A DNA stretch of 64,000 nt from Nocardioides humi (GTDB lineage Bacteria > Actinomycetota > Actinomycetes > Propionibacteriales > Nocardioidaceae). The position numbers and the translations under genes are program-made. The stretch spans positions 2,728,001-2,792,000 of the forward strand of contig NZ_CP041146.1 in the NCBI RefSeq assembly GCF_006494775.1, in the 5' to 3' direction. The notes beneath the pieces were generated by a model. It saw nothing but the letters and a program-made list of their open reading frames with translations. It was not told the origin of the DNA and made no database searches. Positions 62,647 to 64,000 of this stretch are shown in pieces. How positions within the stretch are numbered: position 1 is the first letter of the stretch; every line of letters starts with the position of its first letter.

Positions 62647-63663
62647 CTACTCCTTGTCGGTGACGTTGCTGGTCTGCGGTCCGTGGTCGTCGTACGGCGC
62701 CCCGTCGCGCTCGCGCACGGCCTGCCGGAAGCCCACCTCGGCGGCACGCTGTTGAAACGCATGGCCCTCGCGGGTGTGGCGGGAGATGCCGTCGAAGACG
62801 GTGCTGATCATCCGGCTGTTCTGCACACCCTGGGCGAGCAGCGCGGAGTTGAGCGCGAGCTTGGTCATGATCAGCTGGTTGAGCGGCATGGCGGCGATCC
62901 GCTGCACCAGCGCCTCGGTGCGCTCCTCGAGCCGCTCGGGCGCGGGCGCCTCGATCGCCAGCCCCCACGCGGCGGCCTCGGCGCCGGTGAGGGTGTCGCC
63001 GGTGAAGAGGAGTCGCTTGGCGCGCTGGTCGCCGAGGCGGTGCGCCCACAGGCCGGCGGAGGGGACGCCCCAGACCCGGGTGGGCGGGTACCCGATCTTG
63101 GCGTCGGCCGCGATCACGATCTGGTCGCAGTGCAGCGCGATATCGGTGCCGCCGGCGACGCAGAAGCCGTGGATGCTCGCCACCGTGGGCTTGTCGGCGT
63201 GCAGCAGGCTCGCGAAGCCGCGGGTGAAGCGGCTCATCATCGCGTAGTCGACCATCGGGTCCCAGGTGCCGGCCGGGTCGTGGTTGAGCATCTGCACGGT
63301 CAGGTCGAGCACGGTGCCCTCCCGCGGCGTCGCGCCCGCCATGGCACCGTCCATCAGGCCCTCGGCCGAGGCGGCGAGGTCGTAGCCGCCGCAGAAGCCC
63401 TTGCCGCGCCCGCTCAGCAGGATCACGTGCACCCGAGGGTCGAGGTCGGCGCGCTCGACGGCGTCGGCCAGCTCGACGGGGGTGTCCGGCGTGATCGAGT
63501 TCCCCTGCTCGGGCCGGTTGAAGGTCAGCCGCGCGACCCGGCCGTCGACCTCGTAGGTCAGCGTCCGGTACGACGGCGCGTCGTCGGCCGGCGGCGTCGT
63601 GGCGCGGTACGGCGAGTCCGCGCCCTCGGTCGCGGCGCGGCGCCACGGTGCTTCGTCGGCCAT
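62647..63663 (-). CDS. crotonase/enoyl-CoA hydratase family protein
   Basis: A 338-residue crotonase-fold protein with the oxyanion-hole segments VHVILLSGRGKGFCGGYDL and KPTVASIHGFCVAGGTDIALHCDQIV. An insertion between them (MDGAMAGATPREGTVLDLTVQM to MMSRFTRGF) makes it longer than a typical 260-residue hydratase, matching a known actinobacterial subgroup. Substrate is not readable. Its ATG is divergent from the PaaX-type regulator across a 65-bp gap. It is the first gene of the pair with the AidB-like enzyme. Confidence 0.88.
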   Translation of the reverse strand: MADEAPWRRAATEGADSPYRATTPPADDAPSYRTLTYEVDGRVARLTFNRPEQGNSITPDTPVELADAVERADLDPRVHVILLSGRGKGFCGGYDLAASAEGLMDGAMAGATPREGTVLDLTVQMLNHDPAGTWDPMVDYAMMSRFTRGFASLLHADKPTVASIHGFCVAGGTDIALHCDQIVIAADAKIGYPPTRVWGVPSAGLWAHRLGDQRAKRLLFTGDTLTGAEAAAWGLAIEAPAPERLEERTEALVQRIAAMPLNQLIMTKLALNSALLAQGVQNSRMISTVFDGISRHTREGHAFQQRAAEVGFRQAVRERDGAPYDDHGPQTSNVTDKE

Positions 63664-63686
63664 GCACCCGACATTACGTCTATCAC

Positions 63687-63698
63687 GACACTTGTGTC
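63687..63698. promoter_or_regulatory. operator-like inverted repeat between crotonase and PaaX genes
   Basis: GACACTTGTGTC is symmetric at 10 of 12 positions and lies in the 65-bp divergent gap in a locally AT-richer stretch. The PaaX-type regulator is the obvious candidate to bind it. Confidence 0.45.
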
Positions 63699-63728
63699 CA
63701 GATCTGTAACGATGGGAAACTGTGCGCC

Positions 63729-64000
63729 ATGCCCGCCGTCGTCCCCCTCCCGGCGCGCTCGGTGATGCTGAGCCTGTTGCTGGGATCGCACCCGGACCGG
63801 ATGTCGGCGGCCGAGCTGGTCCGTGCGGGCGAGCACTTCGGCATCCCCGCCGCGACGACCCGGGTCGCGCTCACCCGCGCCGTCGCCGCGGGCGACCTCC
63901 AGCGGGACCGCGGCGACTACGTCCTCGGCGAGCGGCTCGCCGCCCGCCAGCGCCGGCAGGACGAGGCCGTCCTCGACGCCGAGACCGCGTGGGACGGCAC
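63729..64000 (+). CDS. PaaX-family transcriptional regulator, N-terminal part only
   Basis: An open frame from ATG 63729 to the window end (90 codons). It reads MPAVVPLPARSVMLSLLLGSH, then MSAAELVRAGEHFGIPAATTRVALTRAVAAGDLQRDRGDYVLGERLAARQRRQ. This is the winged-helix start of PaaX-type GntR-like repressors, which in phenylacetate degradation bind an aryl-CoA. It is divergent from the crotonase/AidB-like operon and likely controls it. The C-terminal domain is beyond the window. Confidence 0.82.
   Translation, partial: MPAVVPLPARSVMLSLLLGSHPDRMSAAELVRAGEHFGIPAATTRVALTRAVAAGDLQRDRGDYVLGERLAARQRRQDEAVLDAETAWDG

Noticed and set aside
57432..63663. The acyl-CoA dehydrogenase and crotonase as the missing leucine-pathway enzymes
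   Set aside because: The dehydrogenase is AidB-like, not isovaleryl-CoA dehydrogenase-like, and the crotonase has a long insertion. They form a separate unit beside a PaaX regulator.

Overview
The window is high-GC actinobacterial chromosome. The strongest lineage clues are a bacterial proteasome activator (Bpa) with a C-terminal GMYL tail, DtxR/IdeR-type iron boxes, DUF6457, DUF4446 and DUF5926 proteins, PucR regulators, frequent GTG starts and apparently leaderless genes. Gene content and codon style fit Nocardioidaceae, probably Nocardioides; this is an inference from reading, not a database match. I see no phage, IS element, CRISPR array, rRNA or replication origin. No stretch above about 300 bases lacks a gene.

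Layout. 1-6.1 kb: two serine tRNAs, membrane proteins, a nitrilase-fold amidohydrolase, a MobA-like/DUF6457 pair, a quinone oxidoreductase and bpa. 6.1-12.2 kb: a HAD phosphatase coupled to serS, an aldo/keto reductase, a DinB-like protein, a PAP2-diacylglycerol kinase fusion and a DUF4446 protein. 12.3-16.3 kb: an iron-siderophore ABC operon behind an iron box. 16.4-20 kb: pheA, arcA, and a cyclic-nucleotide-binding protein next to a class III cyclase. 20-28 kb: PucR island 1, with a polar amino-acid ABC importer, an FAD oxidase, a KBL-like aminotransferase-fold enzyme and a threonine-dehydrogenase-like enzyme. 28-45.4 kb: housekeeping and stress genes (GDPD, PspC, PrmC-like, MarR-PAP2, ABC-F, a CDF zinc exporter with CzrA-like repressor, bacterioferritin, Bfd, siderophore-interacting protein, mutM, EamA/LysR, rhodanese, two paralogous lipoproteins, aat). 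45.4-52 kb: PucR island 2, with RidA, a DadA-like oxidase, PucR, a TrpXYZ-type ABC importer and a PhnZ-like HD-domain oxygenase. 52-64 kb: a sulfotransferase pair, then an acyl-CoA carboxylase/HMG-CoA lyase operon (leucine degradation), a secreted ScyD-like protein, TetR, an AidB-like acyl-CoA dehydrogenase, a crotonase and the start of a PaaX regulator.

How the genes work together. Iron acquisition, reduction and storage (ABC importer, siderophore-interacting protein, Bfd, Bfr) appear linked by three related iron boxes. The two PucR islands share one logic: import a nitrogen compound, oxidise it with a flavoenzyme, then process the product. Island 2 is the best candidate for an undescribed pathway.

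Two cautions and discoveries. First, nine genes, including serS, pheA and aat, carry eleven single-base deletions, mostly at runs of four G or C where the protein family needs five. This looks like a consensus-sequence error pattern, not decay; I annotate those genes as one feature each and give the break. Second, two families of intergenic palindromic repeats are present: family A, three copies of exactly 59 bp, and family B, two copies of exactly 96 bp.
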